Shown here: positions 1 through 9,673 of the stretch, piece by piece | How positions within the stretch are numbered: the first letter of the stretch is position 1 | Layout: the number at the start of each line of letters is the position of its first letter | DNA from: Marinobacterium lacunae | GTDB taxonomy: Bacteria > Pseudomonadota > Gammaproteobacteria > Pseudomonadales > Balneatricaceae | DNA length: 64,000 nt | Direction: 5' to 3' | Assembly: GCF_000705555.1 (NCBI RefSeq) | Contig: NZ_JMQN01000047.1 | Coordinates: forward strand, 203,582 to 267,581 | Notes under the pieces: model-generated | What the model saw: the letters and a program-made list of their open reading frames with translations, nothing else | The model's database searches: none | Told to the model about the DNA's origin: nothing | Program-made: the position numbers and the translations under genes

Positions 1-1
1 C

Positions 2-1817
<1,816 letters not shown>

Positions 1818-1865
1818 GTCGCTATTTTTATACGTTTTCACGAATTAATCAGGGAATTTTTACGC

Positions 1866-2273
1866 ATGATTGTACGTACGATAAAAGAGTGCGCGGAAAA
1901 CGGGCGCAAGATCTTTTCGGAAACCAATACTTGGGATAGCACGCGTCTGTCACTGAAAGACGATGGTATGGGGTTCTCGTTTCATATCACCAATATCTAT
2001 CCCAACACCGAGACCCACATCTGGTATCAGAACCATCTGGAAACCGTCTACTGCATCAGTGGTTCCGGAGAGGTCGAAACACTGGCTGATGGCAAGGTGT
2101 ATAAGATCGAGCCAGGTACCGTCTATATCCTCGACAAGAATGATGACCACCTTCTTCGCGGTGGTCCTGAGGGGATGCAGGTGGCTTGTGCTTTCAACCC
2201 GCCGCTGAACGGCAAAGAGGTTCACGATGAAAATGGCGTGTATCCGCTTGAAGCGGAGGTTGTAAATGCCTGA
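1866..2273 (+). CDS. ectC: L-ectoine synthase EctC
   Basis: Cyclises N-gamma-acetyl-diaminobutyrate to ectoine, the final step of the pathway. It is a 135-residue single-domain cupin, the standard EctC length, with the conserved start MIVRTIKE, the metal/substrate region around [15 protein letters not shown], and the second cupin motif near YILDKNDDH. It follows ectB after 48 bp with an AGGGA ribosome-binding site. Its last 8 bases overlap the start of the aspartokinase gene, which suggests translational coupling. No ectD (ectoine hydroxylase) follows, so ectoine rather than hydroxyectoine is the predicted product of this cluster. Confidence 0.97.
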   Translation: MIVRTIKECAENGRKIFSETNTWDSTRLSLKDDGMGFSFHITNIYPNTETHIWYQNHLETVYCISGSGEVETLADGKVYKIEPGTVYILDKNDDHLLRGGPEGMQVACAFNPPLNGKEVHDENGVYPLEAEVVNA

Positions 2274-3726
2274 ACAGGAGCGGGCAAATACGGGTCTGCA
2301 TAGCGTCGAAAAGATCGGTGGAACGTCTATGAGCCGTTTCACGGAGCTGATGGACACTATTTTGATCGGTGGACGAAAAGGCTCGGATCTGTATCAGCGT
2401 ATCTTTGTCGTTTCGGCCTACGGCGGAATGACTAACCTGCTGCTTGAGCATAAGAAAACCGGTGAACCAGGTGTTTACGGGCGCTTTGCAAACGGCGAGC
2501 AGGAAGCGAGCTGGCATGAGTCGCTCGATACCGTCAAGCAGCGCATGCTAGAGATAAACGCTTCGCTGTTTGATGATGGCGAGACGCTCAGACAGGCGGA
2601 TGCATTCATCTCCGAGCGCATCCAGGGCGCTCGCAGCTGCATGCAGAATTTGCAGGCGCTGTGCCGATATGGACACTTCCAGCTGACCGATCACCTGATG
2701 CGTGTGCGTGAAATGTTGGCGGCAATCGGTGAGGCTCACAGTGCACACAACACTGTTCTGGCGCTCACTGCCGCGGGTGTAAACGCGCGTCTGGTGGATT
2801 TGAGTGGCTGGCACGAGCCGGAGCCGCGTCCCTTCGAGGAGATGCTTGAGCATCACCTGGAGGGTATCGATCTTGCTGAGGAGCTGCCAATCGTAACGGG
2901 CTATACCCACTGCAAAGAAGGCTTGATGAAAACCTTTGATCGTGGCTATAGCGAGATGACGTTCAGCAAGATTGCAACGCTGACGCGCGCGCGCGAGGCC
3001 GTGATTCATAAGGAGTTCCACCTTAGTACCGCGGATCCCGGAATCGTTGGGCTGGACCGTATCGTCACCATTGGCCGCACCAACTACGATGTGGCGGACC
3101 AGTTGTCCAATCTGGGTATGGAAGCTATCCATCCCAAAGCGGCCAAGGGGCTTCGTGAGCAAGGGATTGAGCTGCGGATCAAGAACGCCTTTGAGCCCGA
3201 GCATGCAGGTACACTGATCAGTCAGGATTACTGCAGTGCCGAGCCCTGTGTCGAGATCATTGCGGGCCGCACCGGTGTCGTGGCGCTGGAGGTATTTGAT
3301 CAGGATATGCTCGGTGACATCGGTTATGAGATTGAGCTGCTGCAGTTGTTGCAGCAGCTGAAGGTCTCTGTCATCAGCCGGGACTCGGATGCCAACAGTC
3401 AGACCTACTACCTGTCCGGCACACGCAAGATGATCAACCGTGCAGTGCGTTTGATCGGTGAGCGTTACAGCGGAGCGGAAGTGCAGCTCCATCGTGTCGC
3501 AATCGTGTCGGCGATAGGTTCTGATCTTAAGGTGTCAGGGATTTTGGCGCGCACTGTTTCAGCGCTGTCAGGTGCGAATATCAGCGTTCAGGCGCTGCAT
3601 CAGTCGGTCCGACAGGTCGAGATGCAGGCGATCGTCAAGGAGGACGACTACGAGCGCGCCGTCAAGGCGATGCATCACGCCCTGATCGAGAGGGAAGAGC
3701 ACGGCGACGTTATTTGCGCTGCCTGA
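2266..3726 (+). CDS. ask: Ectoine-pathway aspartate kinase (Ask_Ect)
   Basis: Phosphorylates aspartate to supply aspartyl phosphate, and so aspartate semialdehyde, for EctB. The 486-residue protein has the kinase motif KIGGTSM near residue 16, the catalytic amino acid kinase domain over roughly the first 320 residues, and C-terminal ACT regulatory repeats (about 330-480). Position at the end of ectABC and the long, divergent kinase domain match the ectoine-dedicated aspartokinase family, which is known to be less feedback-inhibited than LysC; that property is family knowledge, not visible here. The ATG overlaps the ectC stop by 8 bp. The operon then ends at a strong terminator. Confidence 0.93.
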   Translation: MPEQERANTGLHSVEKIGGTSMSRFTELMDTILIGGRKGSDLYQRIFVVSAYGGMTNLLLEHKKTGEPGVYGRFANGEQEASWHESLDTVKQRMLEINASLFDDGETLRQADAFISERIQGARSCMQNLQALCRYGHFQLTDHLMRVREMLAAIGEAHSAHNTVLALTAAGVNARLVDLSGWHEPEPRPFEEMLEHHLEGIDLAEELPIVTGYTHCKEGLMKTFDRGYSEMTFSKIATLTRAREAVIHKEFHLSTADPGIVGLDRIVTIGRTNYDVADQLSNLGMEAIHPKAAKGLREQGIELRIKNAFEPEHAGTLISQDYCSAEPCVEIIAGRTGVVALEVFDQDMLGDIGYEIELLQLLQQLKVSVISRDSDANSQTYYLSGTRKMINRAVRLIGERYSGAEVQLHRVAIVSAIGSDLKVSGILARTVSALSGANISVQALHQSVRQVEMQAIVKEDDYERAVKAMHHALIEREEHGDVICAA

Positions 3727-3751
3727 TCACTCCTTTCCAGGCGCTAAACAG

Positions 3752-3794
3752 ATCGGCCCGCTAGCGTTGGACGCGAGCGGGCCGATTTCTTTTC
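3752..3794 (+). terminator. Rho-independent terminator of the ectoine operon
   Basis: An 11-bp perfect stem (ATCGGCCCGCT at 3752-3762 paired with AGCGGGCCGAT at 3776-3786), a 13-nt loop and a T-rich tail. It lies 25 bp after the ask stop codon. The convergent small gene on the minus strand ends at 3808, so the hairpin separates the two units. Confidence 0.9.
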
Positions 3795-3807
3795 AGACGA
3801 AAGCGGA

Positions 3808-3999
3808 TCAGATTCGGTCGTCGTAACCGTCGCTGATTTGTCTCGCCAAGGCCCGTTCCTCCATCAGATTTTCGATCTGACGGCGACGCTTGCCATCGTA
3901 ACGCTGGCGAGTCTGTGCTACTTCATCATCATCTGAAAGCTGTTCGCTCCAGTCATCCAGGTCGTCAAGAGACTGATCGACACGAATTTTGGTGCCCAT
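3808..3999 (-). CDS. Small PA3496-like acidic/basic protein
   Basis: A 63-residue protein with an acidic N-terminal half (DDLDDWSEQLSDDDE) and a basic, helical C-terminal part containing RRRQIENLMEERALARQI. That R-R-x-I-E-x-L-x-E-x-R pattern resembles the PA3496 family of small gammaproteobacterial proteins annotated as putative envelope-integrity factors; the biochemical role is unknown. There is no signal peptide or membrane segment. It is a single gene whose 3' end faces the ectoine terminator. The similarity is from memory of the motif, so the family name is tentative although the reading frame looks real. Confidence 0.65.
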   Translation of the reverse strand: MGTKIRVDQSLDDLDDWSEQLSDDDEVAQTRQRYDGKRRRQIENLMEERALARQISDGYDDRI

Positions 4000-4164
4000 A
4001 CGGCAGTATTCTCACGCTTAAGGTTAGCTGTATTTCCTCATCCAAGAGGCTGAAACAGACCCGCATCCCAAGTTTTCTGCGGAGAATGTTTTCCTTACCT
4101 CTCTGGCGCGAATATAGATCAGCTCTGGCAAAAGCGGAAAATTAATTTTTGCTATCGGAAATCG

Positions 4165-4200
4165 ACAAAAACCGCGCTTTAATCTATCGCGCGAAAGCGC
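4165..4200 (-). terminator. Terminator downstream of phaC (copy 1)
   Basis: Read on the minus strand: stem GCGCTTT (4200-4194) with AAAGCGC (4180-4174), followed by GG and five T residues. It lies about 33 bp after the phaC stop. The stem is short (7 bp) but the T tract is in the right place. The rest of 4000-4232 shows nothing else I can support. Confidence 0.6.
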
Positions 4201-4232
4201 TGAGAGCCCCGCCATACGGGCGCTAGAGCGTT

Positions 4233-5966
4233 TTATTTCTCAAACACATACTGGCCGGGCGCCGGACAGATCGGCGCGTAGCCTGCCTCGGGATTTCCCA
4301 TCGCTGGAGGCTCGACGCGTGGTCCTGATCGTTCGGACAGCCAGTTGCTCCAGGGCTCCCACCACGAGCCGTCCTGTTTGTTGAATCGGTTCAGCCATTC
4401 ATCAGGCGCAATGTATTTGTCCTCGGCGCGGTTCAATGCCATACGGTAGCTGCGGCGGGGGTGCCCGGGCTCGCTGACGATACCTGCATTGTGGCCGCCG
4501 CTGGTGAGCACGAACGTGAGGTCCGTCAATACGAGGCTGTGAAGCTTATAAACCGAGCGCCAGGGCGCCACGTGATCGGTTTCGGTCGCGACGCAGAAGA
4601 TCGGCACCCTTATGTCACGCAGGGAGATCGGGCGGTCATCAACGATAAACCGCCCACTGGCTAGATCGTTATTCAGGAACATTTTGCGCAGATATTGCGT
4701 ATGCATCTTGTAGGGCATTCGTGTGGAGTCGGAATTCCAGGCCATCAGGTCGCTCATGGCAGGGCACTCACCGAGCAGATACTCGCTGACGATGCGTGAC
4801 CAGAGCAGATCGTAGGAGCGCAACAGTGTGAAGGCACCGGCCATCTGGCTGGTATCCAGATAACCTCGGTCCCACATCATATCTTCCATATAACTGAGCT
4901 GACTTTCGTCGATGAACAGCATCAGCTCGCCGGCTTCCGTGAAGTCGGTTTGCGCGGTGAACAACGACATAGAACCGAGCCGGTCATCTTCATCGCGGGC
5001 CATTGCCGCGGCGGTTGTTGCCAGCAATGTGCCACCTAAACAGTATCCGGCCGCATGGACCTTGCGGTTAGGAACAATGGCCGTGATCGCTTTCAACGCA
5101 TCCCGTACGCCTCGATTAATGTAGTCCTTAATGGCCAGATCCCGATCCTCCGCATCGGGGTTGTGCCACGAAATCATAAATACTGTGTGGCCCTGTTCGA
5201 CCAGGTAGCGGACCATGGAGTTGTGCTCCGATAGATCCAGAATGTAGTACTTCATGATCCAGGCAGGCACGATCAGGATGGGGTCTGCGTAAACGTCTTG
5301 AGTTTTCGGCGAATACTGGATCAGCTCTATCAGGTTGTTTTTGTAAACAACCTGACCTTCGGTGGCGGCCAGGTTGCGTCCGACACAGTATTCACTGCAA
5401 TCAGGTGGGGCGCCGAGGGTGTATGCCTGCAGATCTTCCAGCAAGTTCTGCATTCCCTGATAGAGGCTATTGCCACCGGTTTCCAGTGCGCGATTGATAA
5501 CCTTGGGGTTGGTGGACATGAAATTGGTAGGTGAGAGCATATCCAACCACTGGCGGGCGGCGAAATGGACGACATTTTCATGGTGTTTGCTCACGCCGGG
5601 AATGCCGGTAGTCGCATAGTGCCACCACTGCTCGTGAAGCAGAAAGCCTTGTGCAATGGCATTGAAAGGGAATTTTGCCCAAGCAGGGTCATTAAAGCGT
5701 CGGTCCTGCGCACGAGGCTCGATCAATGGCGCTGTCTGAGGGTCGACTGCCGCGCGAGCGCTCCATACCTGATACGCCTGATGCTTGCGCAGCATGTTTT
5801 CAGCGAGCTCGCTCATTTTGCCAGGGGAGTGTGCCAGGTGGATCAGCCAGTCCAGATACGCAAGTGTCAGGGATGCCGGTGAAATACCTTGGGTTAAGCG
5901 GCCCTCCAATGCGTGGATGACGCGGTCTACACTGTTCTTGAGTTCCGTGAAGCTGGTGTGTGTCAT
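4233..5966 (-). CDS. phaC: Class I poly(3-hydroxyalkanoate) synthase, copy 1
   Basis: Polymerises (R)-3-hydroxyacyl-CoA into PHA on the granule surface. The protein is 577 residues from the ATG at 5966, which has AAGGAGT 8-12 nt upstream; the frame is open 47 codons further but without similarity. Domains: an N-terminal PHB-synthase N region (about 15-60), then an alpha/beta-hydrolase domain with the lipase-like box GYCLGG carrying the nucleophilic Cys, the acid in ATETDHVAPW and the His in SGGHNAGIVSEP. The typical C-terminal WW motif (GSWWEPWSNWL) is present. It has no phaA, phaB, phaR or phasin gene beside it. A second, divergent copy lies at 45412-47163. Confidence 0.95.
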   Translation of the reverse strand: MTHTSFTELKNSVDRVIHALEGRLTQGISPASLTLAYLDWLIHLAHSPGKMSELAENMLRKHQAYQVWSARAAVDPQTAPLIEPRAQDRRFNDPAWAKFPFNAIAQGFLLHEQWWHYATTGIPGVSKHHENVVHFAARQWLDMLSPTNFMSTNPKVINRALETGGNSLYQGMQNLLEDLQAYTLGAPPDCSEYCVGRNLAATEGQVVYKNNLIELIQYSPKTQDVYADPILIVPAWIMKYYILDLSEHNSMVRYLVEQGHTVFMISWHNPDAEDRDLAIKDYINRGVRDALKAITAIVPNRKVHAAGYCLGGTLLATTAAAMARDEDDRLGSMSLFTAQTDFTEAGELMLFIDESQLSYMEDMMWDRGYLDTSQMAGAFTLLRSYDLLWSRIVSEYLLGECPAMSDLMAWNSDSTRMPYKMHTQYLRKMFLNNDLASGRFIVDDRPISLRDIRVPIFCVATETDHVAPWRSVYKLHSLVLTDLTFVLTSGGHNAGIVSEPGHPRRSYRMALNRAEDKYIAPDEWLNRFNKQDGSWWEPWSNWLSERSGPRVEPPAMGNPEAGYAPICPAPGQYVFEK

Positions 5967-6334
5967 AACGACGAGACTCCTTATGCTCGATCGGATCCTG
6001 AAGTGGGCCGATCGCGTCCTGTTCGGGTCTGGTGTTGCTGCAGACTTCCTGATGGCTGTTTGTCTATGCTTAGTGCGGACATTGTGATGCCGATGAGCCC
6101 CTAGCATAGTCGCCCGGAAGTACAGTATCTAGATTGCGCATTGCACAATAAAGTTCGAGTCTTGGCGCAAAACGTGTTGGGGGGCGTACGATGAAGGTCA
6201 ACCAGTCAATTGAAAAGAGGGTTCAGATCATGTATCTGCTCATTTTGCTGCATCTGCGAACTCCCCAGGCTGGATTCCTGTTCCAGAGTCAGACATAGTC
6301 CCAGTACCAGCCGGATGAATGCAGGATTGTTCGA
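5967..6334. promoter_or_regulatory. Divergent promoter region between phaC and the Pat-like gene, with a palindrome
   Basis: This 368-bp gap holds the promoters of two divergent genes. The only clear structure is an imperfect 17-bp palindrome at 6133-6149, ATTGCGC-ATT-GCACAAT, with one mismatch between arms. It could be an operator for either gene. I see no convincing coding sequence here. Confidence 0.4.
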
Positions 6335-9070
6335 GTGTCTACCCGATATCTGAAGCGTTTTTTCAAACCTCGATCCATCGCGGTATTCGGAGCCTCGGAG
6401 CGAGAGGACAGCATGGGCGGTATCGTGCTGCGCAACCTTCTCGAAAGCGGCTTTGAAGGTCCATTGATGGCGGTGAATTCAAAAGGCTACGAGCAGGTAA
6501 ACGGTGTTGCCTGTTATGCCGGCGTGGCTGAACTGCCGGAGATGCCTGATTTGGCCATTATTTGTTCGCCGCCGGATGCGGTAGCCGGGATTGTTCGCAA
6601 GCTCGGCGCCAATATGGTCAAGGCCGCTTTGATACTCACCGGTGGTCTGTCGCTGCATCAAAGCAGCCATGCGCGGGCGCTTCGCGAAGAGGTGCGAGAG
6701 GCGGCAAGGCCCTATGGCATCCGCATTTTGGGGCCGGACTGCATGGGCATGCTTGTGCCGGGCTCAAAACTCAACGCCAGCTATTCACACGTCAATATTC
6801 TCAAGGGCAAGGTGGCCTACGTGGGCCAGTCCGGCTTGCTGGGAACCGCGATGATCGACTGGGCCAACGGCCAGGAGATCGGTTTTTCCCACTTCCTGAC
6901 GCTAGGCGACGGCGTGGATGTGGACCTGCCCTCTATTATCGATTACCTGGCCCGAGATCCCTGGACGCATGCCATTCTTTTGCAGATGGACAGGGTGATC
7001 GGTGACGCCCGTAACTTTGTGTCTGCCATACGCTCGGCATCCCGTAACAAGCTTGTGCTGGTGCTAAAATCGAACATTATTCAGGATGCTGAGCACAAGC
7101 TGGAACTCGCTCCGGGTATTGCCGATCCGGACCTTGTCTATGATGCAGCGCTTCGCCGGGCGGGTGTTGTTCGAGTCGAAACAGCGGATGAGCTGTTTAA
7201 CGCACTTGAAACGCTTTCGCGGATGAAACCGATGCGCGGCGAGCGTCTGGCGCTGGTCTGTAATGGCATGGGGCCGAACGCGCTGGCGACCGATCGGTTG
7301 CTTAAAAAGGGCGGTCAGCTCGCTCAGTTCACCGAAGAGACGGAACAGAAACTACTGGAGCTGTTGCCCCCCGAGGCACGTATCCAGAATCCTGTTGATC
7401 TTAATGCCGATGCGGACCCTGAGCGGTTTGCTGAAGCGACTCGGCTGTTAACCAAAGATCCCAATGTCGATGCGGTGCTTGTAATACATGCGCCTACGCG
7501 TCTGGCCGCCAGCGTAGAGACGGCTGAAGAGGTGATCAAGGTCGCGCGGAAGACGCCACGTAATGTACTGACCTGCTGGATGGGGCGCTTCTCGGCGATT
7601 GCGGCACGCAATGCCTGTAACGCGGCGGGTATCGCAACCTTTCTGACTCCCGAGGAAGCGGTCAATGCGTTCATGCACATGGTGGACTATCACCGTAACC
7701 AGCGTGTCATGCGGCAGACGCCAGCGCCGTTCCAACAACAGAATACGCCCAACCGCCAGCGTGCTGGTAAGCTCATTTCAGCGGCAAGGGAGTCCGGTCG
7801 GGATTACCTGCATCATTCCGAGGCGTGTGAACTGCTGAACCTCTACGAGATTCCAACTGCCAATACCCGTTATGCCGACGATATTGCAGGTGTCGTAGAC
7901 TGTGCTCGGCAGATGGGTGGCTCGGTAGCCGTCAAGGCGCTGCACAGCGCCAATGTTTATCCGTTTAGTTACGATGACAGTGCGCACCAGCGTTGGCACG
8001 ATCTCGCGCTGGATCTCTACTCGATCAACGAAGTGCGTCATGCGACGACCAAGTTGGCATACCGCGTTGGTGAGCTCTACGCATCGGATCAGATGTTCGG
8101 TTTCGCCGTGCAGCAGATGAAACGTGGATTCCAGTCGCTGCAAATCAATGTTGGTATTACCCGTGACCCAGTTTTCGGTCCACTTCTGGTATTCGGTGTC
8201 GGCGGCTATACCGTCGATGTGCTGGCAGATCGAAACATCATGCTGCCACCACTGAATCTGGCGCTTGCTCGCGAGATGGTCAAACGGTCGCGGGTCTATC
8301 GCATCATCGCCGAAAACAGCTATCAGGTTGAGCGGGATGTCGATCACCTTAGTGGGCTTTTACTGCGCATGTCCGAGATGCTGGTAGACCTGCCTGAACT
8401 CAATACGCTGGAGATTAACCCGCTGCTGCTTAACAAGCGCGGCTTACTGGCGGTGGACTGTGCAGCATCCGTCGCTGAGCCCGGTCGTCTGGCTATCAGC
8501 CCCTATCCCGAGCACCTGACAGAGCAGATCACACTAAAGCGCTCCGGGCGTCCTGCAACACTGCGTGCTATTCGCGGTGAAGATGAGCCCGCGCATCTCG
8601 AGTTCTACAACCGGTTGAGCCCCGAGTCGATTCGTTTACGTTATTTCTACAGCCGTGGCGTGCCGACGCATGATGAGTTGGCTAACTGGACGCAGATCGA
8701 TTACGACCGCGAGATGGCCTTTATCGTTTCGGCACCGCGTCTCGACGCCAAGGGGTACGAAACGCTAGGGGTTGTGCGCGCTGTGACGGATGCCGATAAC
8801 GTGCGAGCCGAGTTTTCGGTGGTCATAAGGGATGACCTTCAGGGCGAGGGGCTAGGTATCATCCTGATGAGAAAGATCATCGATTATTGCCGCTCACGCG
8901 GCACGCTGGAACTCTCGGGGTCCACCCTGACCACAAACAAAGGGATGCAGGCGCTGGCAAGGAGGCTCGGGTTCCGCATCAGCTATAACGCAGAGGAGGA
9001 GGTGGTCGAGATGAAGATGCTGCTCAATGAGCCGAGCGAAGACTGGCAGATCTACCGGCTACAGCAGTGA
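6335..9070 (+). CDS. Pat-type bifunctional acyl-CoA synthetase-like / GNAT lysine acetyltransferase
   Basis: A 911-residue fusion like Salmonella Pat and E. coli PatZ/YfiQ, which acetylate lysines of enzymes such as acetyl-CoA synthetase. Order of domains: CoA-binding Rossmann fold (about 10-110, PRSIAVFGASE), succinyl-CoA ligase-like domain (about 140-290, YVGQSGLLGTAMIDWA), ATP-grasp (about 490-700) and a C-terminal GNAT domain (about 745-890, with acetyl-CoA loop LQGEGLGIILM). The His-containing SHTG-type loop of active ADP-forming synthetases is not present before VYDAALRRAGV, so the synthetase half is probably a degenerate sensor. The GTG start at 6335 gives a family-like N-terminus; the ribosome-binding site is weak. 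It is divergent from phaC, which hints at control of acyl-CoA metabolism. Confidence 0.9.
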   Translation: MSTRYLKRFFKPRSIAVFGASEREDSMGGIVLRNLLESGFEGPLMAVNSKGYEQVNGVACYAGVAELPEMPDLAIICSPPDAVAGIVRKLGANMVKAALILTGGLSLHQSSHARALREEVREAARPYGIRILGPDCMGMLVPGSKLNASYSHVNILKGKVAYVGQSGLLGTAMIDWANGQEIGFSHFLTLGDGVDVDLPSIIDYLARDPWTHAILLQMDRVIGDARNFVSAIRSASRNKLVLVLKSNIIQDAEHKLELAPGIADPDLVYDAALRRAGVVRVETADELFNALETLSRMKPMRGERLALVCNGMGPNALATDRLLKKGGQLAQFTEETEQKLLELLPPEARIQNPVDLNADADPERFAEATRLLTKDPNVDAVLVIHAPTRLAASVETAEEVIKVARKTPRNVLTCWMGRFSAIAARNACNAAGIATFLTPEEAVNAFMHMVDYHRNQRVMRQTPAPFQQQNTPNRQRAGKLISAARESGRDYLHHSEACELLNLYEIPTANTRYADDIAGVVDCARQMGGSVAVKALHSANVYPFSYDDSAHQRWHDLALDLYSINEVRHATTKLAYRVGELYASDQMFGFAVQQMKRGFQSLQINVGITRDPVFGPLLVFGVGGYTVDVLADRNIMLPPLNLALAREMVKRSRVYRIIAENSYQVERDVDHLSGLLLRMSEMLVDLPELNTLEINPLLLNKRGLLAVDCAASVAEPGRLAISPYPEHLTEQITLKRSGRPATLRAIRGEDEPAHLEFYNRLSPESIRLRYFYSRGVPTHDELANWTQIDYDREMAFIVSAPRLDAKGYETLGVVRAVTDADNVRAEFSVVIRDDLQGEGLGIILMRKIIDYCRSRGTLELSGSTLTTNKGMQALARRLGFRISYNAEEEVVEMKMLLNEPSEDWQIYRLQQ

Positions 9071-9078
9071 GCCCCACT

Positions 9079-9369
9079 CTAGGGAAGGGTTTCCGGGCAG
9101 TACATTTCGTGCAATGTGCGGATGAGGCGTTTAGCCGTATCACCCTCGAGAGAGTAGTAAATAGTCTGGGACTCGCGCCGCGTTCTTACCAGTCCATCTT
9201 TACGCAGTACGGCAAGATGCTGGGACAGGGCGCTTTGGCTTAAATCCAGACAGCGGTTTAGCTCGCTGACCGAAAGCTCCTTACCGTCCAGATGACATAG
9301 GATCAGCAAGCGGCTGTCATTTGCCAGTGCTTTCATCAGTTTCGCCGCACGTGAGGCGTTTGCTTTCAT
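9079..9369 (-). CDS. ArsR-family repressor of the BigR/SqrR/YgaV persulfide-sensor type
   Basis: A 96-residue winged-helix repressor (LKALA-type entry MKALANDSRLLILC; recognition helix LSQSALSQHLAVLRKDGLV). Two cysteines, Cys25 in LILC and Cys91 in EMYCP, are 66 residues apart, the same spacing I recall for the persulfide-sensing pair of SqrR and BigR; metal-site motifs of ArsR/SmtB are absent. It probably senses sulfide, persulfide or oxidants and autoregulates the divergent promoter. The start is uncertain: the frame is open upstream to GTG 9561, with a GTG at 9435 that has a GGGGA-like ribosome site, which would add an unusual Cys-rich N-terminus. ATG 9369 matches the family length. Confidence 0.85.
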   Translation of the reverse strand: MKANASRAAKLMKALANDSRLLILCHLDGKELSVSELNRCLDLSQSALSQHLAVLRKDGLVRTRRESQTIYYSLEGDTAKRLIRTLHEMYCPETLP

Positions 9370-9673
9370 CAGCTCAAGTGTAGGGTTTTCGGGCTGGATA
9401 GCGCAGCTTGGCGACTGCTCGGGTGCTTTGTTCACGGACGATTTCCCCGCGGCGTTACACGGCAAGTAGTGATATGGAGTGTCGATACAGCAACAGCGGG
9501 TTTCAGGCTGTGGAGCGAGGTTACCACACAAAGTTGCAGGAATGACGCTTGCATCTTTCACTGAATATTATCCCATACTGCCTGTAGCGCTCAATTATTC
9601 ATTCGGATTTGTAGTATTAGCAATATCTAATATAATGCAGATATTCTAATTCGCAAATTGGGTGTAAAACCAG
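9370..9673. promoter_or_regulatory. Region between ArsR-type regulator and RND operon
   Basis: This 304-bp stretch contains the shared divergent promoter and operator (9609-9636). The part nearest the regulator, 9370-9561, is an in-frame open extension of the regulator gene encoding a stretch with seven cysteines (for example ETRCCCID); whether it is translated is unclear. A weaker half-site, CTAAT, at 9646-9650 suggests a second repressor contact close to the RND start codon. Confidence 0.5.
9609..9636 (+). promoter_or_regulatory. RND operon promoter with embedded inverted-repeat operator
   Basis: A sigma70-like promoter: -35 TTGTAG (9609-9614), 16-bp spacer, -10 TATAAT (9631-9636). The spacer is almost filled by the perfect inverted repeat TATTAG-CAATAT-CTAATA at 9615-9632. 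A repressor bound there would block RNA polymerase. The same repeat, with the same 6-bp centre length, occurs before the DUF2892 gene at 16167-16186. I infer that the adjacent ArsR-type regulator binds both. Confidence 0.75.

Noticed and set aside
2548..3492. 314-codon open frame antisense to ask
   Set aside because: Shadow of the aspartokinase gene; no ribosome site and no protein-like domain.
4024..4215. 63-codon minus-strand frame between the PA3496-like gene and phaC
   Set aside because: It covers the phaC terminator, has no ribosome site and no similarity I can see.
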